Source: DATKZH01 sp964475955
Lineage (GTDB): Bacteria; Planctomycetota; Planctomycetia; Pirellulales; Thermoguttaceae
Assembly (NCBI GenBank): GCA_964475955.1
Contig: CAYYZY010000057.1
Coordinates: 1 to 40,030, forward strand
Direction of reading: 5' to 3'
DNA length: 40,030 bases
Positions 7,335-15,002 of this stretch are shown here, piece by piece; position 1 is the first letter of the stretch, and each line of letters opens with the position of its first letter. The position numbers and the translations under genes were made by a program. The notes under the pieces are model-generated. The model had not been told where the DNA came from. It saw only the letters and a program-made list of their open reading frames with translations, and made no database searches.

Positions 7335-8273
7335 TCAATACGCCCCGCGGCGGGTGAGCACGCTCCAGGGGGTCCGGCCAAGCAGACCCAGGTCGACGAT
7401 CAGCCCCTGGTTCTTGACGTACCACAAATCCATCCGGACCCACTGCTCAAAGCCGATCTCCGACCGACCGCTCACCTGCCACAGGCACGTCAGCCCCGGC
7501 TTCACGCTCAGACGCTTCCGCTGCCACGGCTGATACTGGGCAACTTCCGCCTTGAGCGGCGGGCGCGGGCCGACCAGCGACATCTGCCCCAAGAGGACGT
7601 TGACCAACTGGGGCATCTCGTCGATGCTGGTACTCCGCAGCAGGCGGCCGAGCCGCGTGATCCGGGGGTCGCGCCGGTTCTTGAAGATCGGGCCGTCCTG
7701 CTCGTTGGCCACGGCGTGTCGGCGTCGGGCCGCGTCGGCGTGCATCGTGCGGAACTTGTACATCGTGAACGGACGGCCCCCGAGCCCCAATCGCTCCTGC
7801 CGGAAGATCGGCCGTCCCCGCGTGGTGACCGCCAGGATCAGGTAGGTGGCCGCCATGATCGGCGAGAAGAGCACCAGAAGGGCCGCGGCGCCGACCAGGT
7901 CCAAACCCCGCTTGCCAGCCAGATATTGCCACGAACGGTTGCCCTCCCGGCCCACGATCGTATGGCCCGTGGCCAGTCGGGCGTGGACCGGAGCGACGAC
8001 GCGGCCGGGCGCCGGGCGAAGACGGCGTCGGCGGCGCGGTGCGAGAAGCCTGGAGGCGATGGCCGTGGCCGAGCCGAGGCGGGGCTCGTCGAACGTCACG
8101 GAGAGGGCGTTGCGCTGAGACGGGCAGGGGCACTCGGCGATGGCCGCGCCGCCTTCGGCCAACTCGGGCGAGCCGGGCGGTACGCAGACGGCGCGTGTCG
8201 AGGCAACGGTTGCAGCACCCGGATGGCGTGGCTTGGCACTGGCGGGAAGGGAAGGCGGCTCTCCGACGATCAT
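7335..8273 (-). CDS. Polyprenyl-phosphate sugar-phosphate transferase (bacterial sugar transferase family)
   Basis: 312 residues. The C-terminal 190 residues are a full Bac_transf domain: KRGLDLVGAAALLVLFSPIM (the re-entrant/transmembrane helix, about 121-140), RPIFRQERLGLGGRPFTMYKF, KFRTM, RLGRLLRSTSIDEMPQL, MSLVGPRPPL and KPGLTCLWQVSGRS. Such enzymes transfer a sugar phosphate from a nucleotide sugar to undecaprenyl phosphate, the first step of exopolysaccharide or O-antigen units. The first 100 residues are Pro/Ala/Arg-rich and contain no multi-helix N-terminal module of the WcaJ/WbaP type, so this is the short form. The start at ATG 8273 is supported by AAGG seven bases upstream. The frame stays open further upstream through the repeat tract, but that is not believed to be coding. 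No glycosyltransferase neighbours are present. Confidence 0.85.
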   Translation of the reverse strand: MIVGEPPSLPASAKPRHPGAATVASTRAVCVPPGSPELAEGGAAIAECPCPSQRNALSVTFDEPRLGSATAIASRLLAPRRRRRLRPAPGRVVAPVHARLATGHTIVGREGNRSWQYLAGKRGLDLVGAAALLVLFSPIMAATYLILAVTTRGRPIFRQERLGLGGRPFTMYKFRTMHADAARRRHAVANEQDGPIFKNRRDPRITRLGRLLRSTSIDEMPQLVNVLLGQMSLVGPRPPLKAEVAQYQPWQRKRLSVKPGLTCLWQVSGRSEIGFEQWVRMDLWYVKNQGLIVDLGLLGRTPWSVLTRRGAY

Positions 8274-8542
8274 CGTGCTACCTTGCTTGGGCTGACGGAC
8301 TGCCAGTTCGACGGCCAATTCAACACAGTCGACCGGCCTGTTGACGCAAACCGCGCGCCGTGGGCCGCGGCGCACGTTTGCCCACCAAGGCGGCGGCTGC
8401 AACTCCCGCCGGCGCCTTGACTTCCGGCCCCGGACGCTCCCGGCGCGCCGCCTCCGACCGCCGCCCGCCCGTGGCGTTTCGAGAAGGCCACGTTGCCAAA
8501 TCGCCACGAGGCGCTCCCCGTCGCGGCCGGATCCACTCTCAC

Positions 8543-8781
8543 CACTCCCTTCTCCCGACTCCCCACTCCTTTCTCCCGACTCCCCACTCCTTTCTCCCGA
8601 CTCCNNNNNNNNNNNNNNNNNNNNNNNNNNNNNNNNNNNNNNNNNNNNNNNNNNNNNNNNNNNNNNNNNNNNNNNNNNNNNNNNNNNNNNNNNNNNNNNN
8701 NNNNGACTCCCCACTCCTTTCTCCCGACTCCCCACTCCTTTCTCCCGACTCCCCACTCCTTTCTCCCGACTCCCCACTCCC
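8543..8781. repeat. 21-bp tandem repeat made of three heptads, interrupted by assembly gap
   Basis: The unit is CACTCCT-TTCTCCC-GACTCCC, i.e. three 7-mers of the form NNCTCCN. Three units are seen before the gap (8543-8604) and a further heptad plus three units and a partial one after it (8705-8781). The tract fills the space between the sugar transferase start and the end of the oxidoreductase gene. Its true length is unknown. Confidence 0.95.
8605..8704. other. Assembly gap (100 N)
   Basis: Exactly 100 N inside the 21-bp repeat, the conventional size for a gap of unknown length. The repeat reaches both edges, so collapse of the tract is the likely cause. Confidence 0.98.
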
Positions 8782-8791
8782 AACCCCGCCC

Positions 8792-10105
8792 CTACGCGAT
8801 CTGATACGGGGCCCGCTGCTCGCGGCGGAGGTGGGTGTCGGCCTCGTCGTCGCCGACGAACTGCTCCTTGTCGGGGTCCCAGGTCAGCTTGCGGCCAAGG
8901 CGCATGGCGATGTTGCCCAGGTGGCAGGTGCTCACGCTGCGGTGCTGGCTTTCCACGTCGGAGACGGGCGTGCGCCGCGCGCGGATGCAGTCGAAGAAGT
9001 TGCCCATGTGGTTGACGATCGCGTCGAGCTTGCCGACGCGCTCGGGCCGATCGAGGTTGTCGAAGTCGTAGAGCGTGAACTGCTCGCGGGGGAAGGGGGC
9101 GTCGGCCAGGTCGTCGACCGGCTTGCCGTCGACCGTCCCCCGGTTCACGAAGATCCGCCCCTCGCTGCCGTGGAAGAGCACCCCGTTCCGCCCGTGGTCG
9201 GCCACGGTCATCTCCACGCCGTTGGTGTACTTGTATCGGGCGGAGAAGTCGACGGCCACGTTGTAGCCGTTGGGCACGCTGGGGTAATTCGCCTCGCCCT
9301 CGATCTCCACCGGCAGCGAGCCGATACCCCACTGGGCGATATCGAGATGGTGGGCGCCCCAATCGGTCATCTGGCCCCCCGAGTACTCGTACCACCAACG
9401 GAACGTGTAGTGGCACCGCGGCTCGAGGTAGGGGACCGCGGGCGTCTGGCCCTGCCACAGGTCCCAGTTGAGATGGCCCGGCACGGGGCGCTCGGGGAAC
9501 GGCCCGCCGGTCTTGTTCTTCCCCAGCACCACCTCGACGCGCTGGAGTTCGCCGATACGGCCGCCGCGCACCATCTCCACGGCCAGCCGGAAACGATGAT
9601 CGCTCCGCTGCCAGGAGCCGACCTGGACGACGCGGCCCGTCTCCTTCACCACCTTGCGCAGCAGCTTGCCCTCGTCGATGGTGAGCGTGAGGGGCTTCTC
9701 GCAGTAGACGTCCTTACCGGCCCGGCAGGCGTCGATCAGGATTTTCGTGTGCCAGTGGTCGGGCGTGCCGATGGTGACGACGTCGATATCCTTCCGATCC
9801 AGCAGTCGGCGGTAGTCCTCGTAGATCTTCGGCGTGCTGCCGAAGCCGGCCCGGGCCTGCTCGCGCACGTGCCGGTCGACGTCGGCGATCCCCACGATGT
9901 CGCCGTGCTGCTGGGCCTCGAGCGCGATCACCGTCCCCTGGTAGCGCATGCCGATCGAGCCGATGCGGGGCCGGTCGTTCTTCGACTTCGGCTTGGCCCG
10001 GGCTTCCGCGTCGGCGGTGAACACATATGGCGCGGCCAGGCCGGCCGCCAGGCCGCCGGCCGATTTGACGAGGAAACCGCGGCGGGAGGGTTGGCGTGGG
10101 CTCAT
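8792..10105 (-). CDS. Gfo/Idh/MocA-family oxidoreductase with Tat signal
   Basis: 437 residues. The N-terminus SRRGFLVKSAGGLAAGLAAP is a twin-arginine signal with cleavage expected after ADAEARA. Then PRIGSIGMRYQGTVIA starts the NAD(P)-binding Rossmann domain, followed by VVTIGTPDHWH and the family motif DVYCEKPLTLTIDEG (EKP). The C-terminal domain contains WWYEYSGGQMTDWGAHHLDIAQWG, which includes the His-rich segment typical of this family's catalytic region. The enzyme is expected to fold with cofactor in the cytoplasm and act in the periplasm on a sugar or sugar-like substrate that cannot be named. The start at ATG 10105 is well supported by AAGGAGG six bases upstream. It is divergent from the UroD-family gene. 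It is more distant from the oxidoreductase pair at 19-22 kb than those two are from each other. Confidence 0.9.
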   Translation of the reverse strand: MSPRQPSRRGFLVKSAGGLAAGLAAPYVFTADAEARAKPKSKNDRPRIGSIGMRYQGTVIALEAQQHGDIVGIADVDRHVREQARAGFGSTPKIYEDYRRLLDRKDIDVVTIGTPDHWHTKILIDACRAGKDVYCEKPLTLTIDEGKLLRKVVKETGRVVQVGSWQRSDHRFRLAVEMVRGGRIGELQRVEVVLGKNKTGGPFPERPVPGHLNWDLWQGQTPAVPYLEPRCHYTFRWWYEYSGGQMTDWGAHHLDIAQWGIGSLPVEIEGEANYPSVPNGYNVAVDFSARYKYTNGVEMTVADHGRNGVLFHGSEGRIFVNRGTVDGKPVDDLADAPFPREQFTLYDFDNLDRPERVGKLDAIVNHMGNFFDCIRARRTPVSDVESQHRSVSTCHLGNIAMRLGRKLTWDPDKEQFVGDDEADTHLRREQRAPYQIA

Positions 10106-10288
10106 CGATCGCCTCCTTGGGACGTGCGTGGGGAAGGTGGTCGTGGCGTCCGAGTCGAACGCGCCGGAGTCCGGCCCCCGGCCTCTTGGCGATGCTACCA
10201 ACGCCGGCCCGCGAACGCAATGCAGCGCCGCCCTTCCGCCCACGGAGGGCCGAGACGTCGAGCATCCCGTGCATCCGCGCCCGTCACC

Positions 10289-10297
10289 TGCTAGAAT
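10289..10297 (+). promoter_or_regulatory. Candidate extended -10 for UroD-family gene
   Basis: TG-C-TAGAAT matches an extended -10 element and lies about 135 bp before the start at 10432, in the 326-bp divergent spacer. No clear -35 is visible. The remainder of the spacer (10106-10431) shows no gene. Confidence 0.35.
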
Positions 10298-10431
10298 CGG
10301 GCCGCAACCGACCGCACGCGGCAGCACGGAGCATCGTCTCTTCTTGCCCTTTCCCGATTTGTGCCTTTCCTCTTTTCCCCCACGACATTGCGAGCCGCAT
10401 CGCGCGGCCGATCGACACCGGAGTTTCCCTC

Positions 10432-11400
10432 ATGGACTTCTCCCCTTCCGTCTACGAGCACGCCGCGTTTCTGATTCAGCGCACGCCCTGGGAGGTGTCG
10501 CGCGACGCGGAGCTGATGTACCGGGGGCACGCCGAGGCGTACCGCCGGTACCGGCACGCCCCGATCGTCGTGGGGATCGACATCTACAACCTCGAGGCCG
10601 AGGCCTACGGCGGCGTGATCGAAAAGCCTGAAGGCGTCGGCATCCCCGCCGTCGGCACGCCCATCGTCGGCTCGGCCGGCGAGCTCACGAAGCTCAAGCC
10701 GTTCGATCCGCGCTCGGCCGGGCGCATCCCCATGGCGATCGAGGTCGGCCGGCGGCTCGCCCGGGAACTGCCCGAGGCCGACGTGCGCGTGCCGGTGAGC
10801 GGGCCGTTCTCGATCGCGGCCAGCCTGGTCGGCTTCGAGACCCTCCTGTGCGACGTGCTCACCCGGCCCGACGAAGCGGCCGCGGGGCTGATGCACCTGG
10901 TCGACGGCCAGCTCGACTTCGCCCACGCGATCAACGCGGCCGGGCTCGACGTCGCCTTCTTCGAATCGGCCGCGGCGCCGCCGCTTCTGTCGCCCGACAT
11001 GTTCCGCCGGGTGGAGCTGCCCGCGCTTCGCAGCACGATCGACGGCATCGCCTCGGTGATCGGCCGGCCCATCCCGTGCATCATCGGCGGCGACACGACC
11101 CCCATCCTCCCCTTCATGCTGGAGACCGGCACGAAGTACGTGATCTGCCCCATCGAGACCGACCAGCAGGCGTTCATGCGCGCGATCTGGAACCGCACCG
11201 ACGTGCGCGTGCGCGTGAACACGTCGTCCGAAGTGATGGTCCGGGGCACGCGCGAGGCGATCCGCGCCGAGGTCGACCGGATCGTCGCGATCACCTCCGG
11301 CCGCCCCAACGTCTGCCTCGGCACCGGCGCCCTGCCATACGAAGCCCCGCCGGAGAACGTCTTGTTCGTCAAGGAATACTGCTGCGGGCTCGGCGCATAG
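10432..11400 (+). CDS. Uroporphyrinogen decarboxylase (UroD/MtaA-like) family protein
   Basis: 322 residues with the UroD-like barrel: VPVSGPFSIAASLVGFETLL (about 120-140), FFESAAAPPLLSPDMFRRVELP, GGDTTPILPFMLETG, and the C-terminal GTGALPYEAPPENV. It resembles the corrinoid-linked methyltransferase branch (MtaA/CmuA) more than true HemE. In that branch a zinc site is built from HxC in a segment aligning with IIGGDTTPIL and a Cys in the C-terminal PPEN segment. Here these positions appear to read Ile, Gly and Ala, so a zinc-dependent methyl transfer is doubtful. The start ATG 10432 has GGAG eight bases upstream. The protein has no signal peptide, so it is cytoplasmic. No corrinoid protein gene is adjacent. 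Function is unassigned. Confidence 0.75.
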   Translation: MDFSPSVYEHAAFLIQRTPWEVSRDAELMYRGHAEAYRRYRHAPIVVGIDIYNLEAEAYGGVIEKPEGVGIPAVGTPIVGSAGELTKLKPFDPRSAGRIPMAIEVGRRLARELPEADVRVPVSGPFSIAASLVGFETLLCDVLTRPDEAAAGLMHLVDGQLDFAHAINAAGLDVAFFESAAAPPLLSPDMFRRVELPALRSTIDGIASVIGRPIPCIIGGDTTPILPFMLETGTKYVICPIETDQQAFMRAIWNRTDVRVRVNTSSEVMVRGTREAIRAEVDRIVAITSGRPNVCLGTGALPYEAPPENVLFVKEYCCGLGA

Positions 11401-11471
11401 GCGAGGGATATGCTGAAGCATAACTACGGCTACGGCTGCCGGGAGCTCGGCGCATAGGCGAGGGATATGCT
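11388..11471. repeat. 27-bp direct repeat spanning the UroD-family stop codon
   Basis: The 27 bp at 11388-11414, which include the stop codon, recur exactly at 11445-11471, a 57-bp shift. It looks like a partial tandem duplication of the gene's 3' end; the 30 bp between copies are unrelated. Confidence 0.95.
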
Positions 11472-11497
11472 ACGGTACCTTTGTCCTCACCCTTCAG

Positions 11498-14400
11498 CTA
11501 CCGCTTGCCGAAACAGGCGATGCTGCCGTCCTCCTCGGCCAGGTAGAGGCGCTCCCGCGCGGCGGCTGCGGCGTTGAAGACGGGTGGTGAGGGGAGCCGG
11601 TGCTCGGCGAGCCGTTCGCCGGCGGCGGCGTCGAACACCGAGAGAATGCCGCCCTTGCGCCCCTCGAACGCGCCGAGGGGGTCCTGGGGATCGACGACGT
11701 CGGGCGGGCCGGCCACGAACAGGCGCCCGCCGGCCAGTACCATCGCGCGAATCCGCACGCGGATCCGCTCCGACCACGCGTTGCGGCGGCCGTCCATGTT
11801 CTTGGCGAACAGCAGATAGCCCTGCTGGCCCGGGGTAAAGAAGACGTTGGGATTGAGGCCCTGGAGACTGTCGAACATGCGCACGCAGTAGACGGCCTCG
11901 CCGTCGTGGACGATCAGCCGCCCGTAGTCCGCGTTCTGCCCGAACGTCCAGGCCATGCGCTTGAAGTAGCTGTCTTCAAGGAAGCCGCTCTTGGTGTTCA
12001 GGTCGGGCCGTCCCGGTTGGGGCTGGAGCTTCGCGTCGAAAGCCACCGAGCGCATGTAGATGCGCGAGCCGTCGCCCATCAGCACGTCGGGGAGCGACCC
12101 CATGGGCAGCTTGAAGTTGACCTCGTACGGCCCCTGGGTCCCGCTCGCCACGGCTTCCGACGCCCGGCTGACGACCAGCTTGCCGGAATCGTCCATGGCG
12201 TAGTCGGGGCCTTCGAGCCGCGTGTGATGGCGGACTTCGCCCGTGGCCGCGTCGAGCCCGTAGACGTACAGGCCGCCGTCGAGCTGCGACGACCGGCCGG
12301 CGGCGAAGTAGACCGTGCCGTCCTGCACGAGCACGCTTCCGTGCACGGGCCACGCCGATTCGAGCTGGCCGAACGCGGCGATGCGCCGCGCTTCCGGGGC
12401 CGCGCGGAATCGCCACGCCAAGTGCCCGTCGGAGGCGCGGAGGCAGTAGACCCAACCGTCGGCCGAGCCGAACAGCACGGTGCCCTGGTGGCAGGTGGGC
12501 GGGGAGTCGATCCGCGCGCCGGCGGCGAACTGCCACTGGAGGGAGCCGTCGGCGACGTCGAGGCAGACCACGTGGTGTTGGTCGACCAGCGCGGCGTAGA
12601 GGCGGTCGCCTACGACGATCGGCGCCGTGGGCTTCGCGCCGAGATCGACCCGCCAGAGGAGCGCGGCGTCGTCGGGCACGCGGGTCTCCGTCGAGCCGGT
12701 GCGCATCGCATCGTGCCGGAACGTGGGCCAATCAGCGGGTGTGGGGAGAGGGGAGTCGGGAGTCGGGAGTGGGCCGAAGGCGGGCCCGCGCTCGAGGCGC
12801 GGGGCGTCGCTCGGCGCGGGGGCGTCGGGCCGGGCCGGGGCCAGCACGTTCAGGCCGTTGAGCTTCTCGTCGATGTAGCACTGGCAGGGGTGGGGTGGGG
12901 TGTACTGGAGCCCGTTGGCCGGCATCATGCCAACGTGGCACGTCCCCCGCACCCAGTTGTGCACCGTGTGCCGGCCCTCCTCCAGGTCGACGTACTCCGT
13001 GCCCCGCCGGCTGGCCAGGATGTACCGCGACGTCGCCTTGTTCCGGTAGCAGCGGTGGTGGTGATGCGTCTGGAAGATGGAGCCCAGCGGCACCGACTTC
13101 ACCAGCTCGCCCGTCTTCAAGTCGTACCCGTTCACCGTGCTCGGCCCGCGCGTGCGCTGCTTTCGGGCGCGGCCGATGTCGAAGGAGCCCTCGGCCAACT
13201 CGGCGCTCCAGGTCCAGACGAGGTCGCCGATGACGAACACGTCTTTCCACTCGTACCAGAGGTGGCCGATGTACTGCTTCGGCCGGCTCCAGAGCAGCTC
13301 GCCCGAGTCGGCCGAGAAGGCGGCAAGCTGATGGGGGCTGGCGTGCAGGACGACGCCGTGGCGCACGATCATCGTGCCGATCCACAGGTTGCCGCGGGTC
13401 TGGATGCCGCCGGCGTTCTGGTCGGCCTCGACCAGCGGGAACGGCGACCGCCACTTCTCGCGGCCGGTGCGGAAATCGAGGCCGACGATCTCCGAGCCGT
13501 CGATCAGGGCCACGGTGCGGCCGTTGGCGGCGATGTTGAGCGAGGGGTCGAGTTCCGGGGGCTCGGTCGCGCCGTGCATCGCCTTCCACCGGATGTAGTC
13601 CACCGTGCTGCCGCGGTAGGCGTTCTCCGTGACCCACTTGCGCTCGCCGGTGGCGGCATCGACCGCCATCACGCGAACGCAGGAAGAGGCGGCGGCGTCG
13701 GATTCCTGCGAGGCGCCGTCCGGCCTGTCTGAAGAAAGGGGGGCCGGTCCCGTTTCCAGAACGGAGAGGATCAGGGTGCCGTCGAGGAAGAGGATCTCGC
13801 CGGTCCGCTCCGTGCCGGCGTAGGTTTGGAGGATCTCGCCGGTTCGGGCGTCGAGCTCGCAGACGGGCGCCCGGTAGCCGAGCGTGACGTAGACCCGGTC
13901 GCCCGCGGCCACCAGCCGCTTCTGGATGTTCAGCGGGACGTCGCCCGGCCGGGTGTTGAACCACGAGTTCTTCCACTCCCTCCAGCCCCAGCGCCGGATG
14001 GGCACCTTCCAGAGGAGCACGCCGTTGAAGGCGTCGCGGGCGACGAGCGACCACTTGTCGGGCAGGGAGTGCTGGCCGGCCAGGCTGATCGGCGCTTCGT
14101 CGACGATGGCGAACAGCCGCCCCCGGGCCGTAACCAGCGTGCTGACGCTCGAATCCGTTTCGTGCGACCGCTGCCACATGGGCCCGGCAATCCAGCGATA
14201 ATGCCTCGGCGGGCCGACCACGCGGTCGTGGGCCACCGGGTTGCCGTCGGGGCCGTGGAGGTAGTGCGTCCACTCGTCGATTTCGTCGGGCCACGGCTTG
14301 GTGAACCGGACCCACGTGCCGCCCGATTCGCAGAGCGACGCATCGTCGATTCCAGCCGACCGCAGCTCGGCGAGCAGCTTCTCCGCTTCGTCGGACCCCG

Positions 14401-14851
14401 AGGTCCCCAGATAGGCGGTCCCCAGCGGGGCCAACACGCGGAGCACCTCGGCGGGCGCAAGCCCGGCCCTGGCCACGGACGCGTAAGAATCAACCACCAG
14501 CAGGTTGACGAGGCTCTCGGCGTACGGGAGCCGCTTGCCGCCGAGCACGTCGACCGACACGGTGCCGTAAAGCCCCCGGCCGCGCACGGCCGCGCGCATC
14601 GCGTCGCGCGTCTCAGCATTTTCGGCCAGGCAGTGCACCACGAAGCGGCCTCGCTTGGAGATGGCCATCCCCAGCTCGGCGTCCGGCGCTCCGACCACCA
14701 CGCAAACCCCGCCCGGCAGCTTGCTCGAGCGGACCATCTCCGAGGCGGCCTCGTCGGCGTTCTGGCCGCCAGCGGTCGCCAGCGGGATACAGACCGTGGC
14801 AGCGACGGTCCACGCCCGGGCAGCCCAACGCGAATTCGGCTTCATCTTCAT
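11498..14851 (-). CDS. Secreted PQQ-like beta-propeller protein with N-terminal methyltransferase-like domain
   Basis: 1117 residues. A Sec-type signal covers residues 8-28 (ending ATAGG). Residues about 35-155 (VCVVVGAPDAELGMAISKRG ... GKRLPYAESLVNLLVVDSY ... EVLRVLAPLGTAYLGT) follow the strand pattern of a class I SAM-methyltransferase Rossmann fold, but the glycine-rich SAM loop is not convincing. From about 180 on come repeated PQQ/WD-like blades (DARTGEILQTYAG, DFRTGREKWRSP, DLKTGELVKSV, DVADGSLQWQFAAG, RASDGHLAWRF, DAATGEVRHHT). The second propeller starts at DWPTFRHDAMRTG, after a Pro/Ser/Thr linker made by a heptad DNA repeat. Ligand or enzyme activity is unknown; periplasmic or surface location is inferred. 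The start ATG 14851 lies after AAGGA; ATG 14845 is an alternative. Confidence 0.8.
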   Translation of the reverse strand: MKMKPNSRWAARAWTVAATVCIPLATAGGQNADEAASEMVRSSKLPGGVCVVVGAPDAELGMAISKRGRFVVHCLAENAETRDAMRAAVRGRGLYGTVSVDVLGGKRLPYAESLVNLLVVDSYASVARAGLAPAEVLRVLAPLGTAYLGTSGSDEAEKLLAELRSAGIDDASLCESGGTWVRFTKPWPDEIDEWTHYLHGPDGNPVAHDRVVGPPRHYRWIAGPMWQRSHETDSSVSTLVTARGRLFAIVDEAPISLAGQHSLPDKWSLVARDAFNGVLLWKVPIRRWGWREWKNSWFNTRPGDVPLNIQKRLVAAGDRVYVTLGYRAPVCELDARTGEILQTYAGTERTGEILFLDGTLILSVLETGPAPLSSDRPDGASQESDAAASSCVRVMAVDAATGERKWVTENAYRGSTVDYIRWKAMHGATEPPELDPSLNIAANGRTVALIDGSEIVGLDFRTGREKWRSPFPLVEADQNAGGIQTRGNLWIGTMIVRHGVVLHASPHQLAAFSADSGELLWSRPKQYIGHLWYEWKDVFVIGDLVWTWSAELAEGSFDIGRARKQRTRGPSTVNGYDLKTGELVKSVPLGSIFQTHHHHRCYRNKATSRYILASRRGTEYVDLEEGRHTVHNWVRGTCHVGMMPANGLQYTPPHPCQCYIDEKLNGLNVLAPARPDAPAPSDAPRLERGPAFGPLPTPDSPLPTPADWPTFRHDAMRTGSTETRVPDDAALLWRVDLGAKPTAPIVVGDRLYAALVDQHHVVCLDVADGSLQWQFAAGARIDSPPTCHQGTVLFGSADGWVYCLRASDGHLAWRFRAAPEARRIAAFGQLESAWPVHGSVLVQDGTVYFAAGRSSQLDGGLYVYGLDAATGEVRHHTRLEGPDYAMDDSGKLVVSRASEAVASGTQGPYEVNFKLPMGSLPDVLMGDGSRIYMRSVAFDAKLQPQPGRPDLNTKSGFLEDSYFKRMAWTFGQNADYGRLIVHDGEAVYCVRMFDSLQGLNPNVFFTPGQQGYLLFAKNMDGRRNAWSERIRVRIRAMVLAGGRLFVAGPPDVVDPQDPLGAFEGRKGGILSVFDAAAGERLAEHRLPSPPVFNAAAAARERLYLAEEDGSIACFGKR
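12743..12773. repeat. Heptad repeat tract inside PQQ-propeller gene
   Basis: On the minus strand the sequence reads as four consecutive 7-mers, CACTCCC, GACTCCC, GACTCCC and CTCTCCC, the same NNCTCCN grammar as the tract at 8543. It is in frame and encodes the linker LPTPDSPLPTP between the two propeller modules. Confidence 0.85.
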
Positions 14852-14901
14852 CGTTCCGTGTTTCCTTCGTGGTTTTGATCGTGGATTGAAAGAGCTTCAT
14901 T

Positions 14902-14998
14902 TGGAGTGCGGCGACTCGTTGCCGCTTTCGCCTCTCCATTTGCCCACCGGCCAAGCTCTCCAGCGCCCCAAAAAGCGGCGACGAGTCGCCGCACTCCA
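14902..14998. repeat. Long inverted repeat (27-bp arms), MITE/REP-like
   Basis: The left arm is 14902-14928 and the right arm 14972-14998. They are reverse complements with one mismatch, which can pair as G-U in RNA, and enclose 43 bp. The arms begin TGGAGTGCGGCGACTCG. The element sits in the spacer between two minus-strand genes, ending 5 bp before the stop codon of the HEAT+LamG gene. Confidence 0.95.
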
Positions 14999-15002
14999 GA
15001 AG

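Noticed and set aside
8274..9458. Upstream extension of the sugar transferase frame through the repeat and N gap
   Set aside because: It runs through 100 N and repeat DNA and overlaps the oxidoreductase gene antisense; the ATG at 8273 has a ribosome binding site.
11388..11471. Rho-independent terminator after the UroD-family gene
   Set aside because: The repeats are direct, not inverted, and no U-tract follows.
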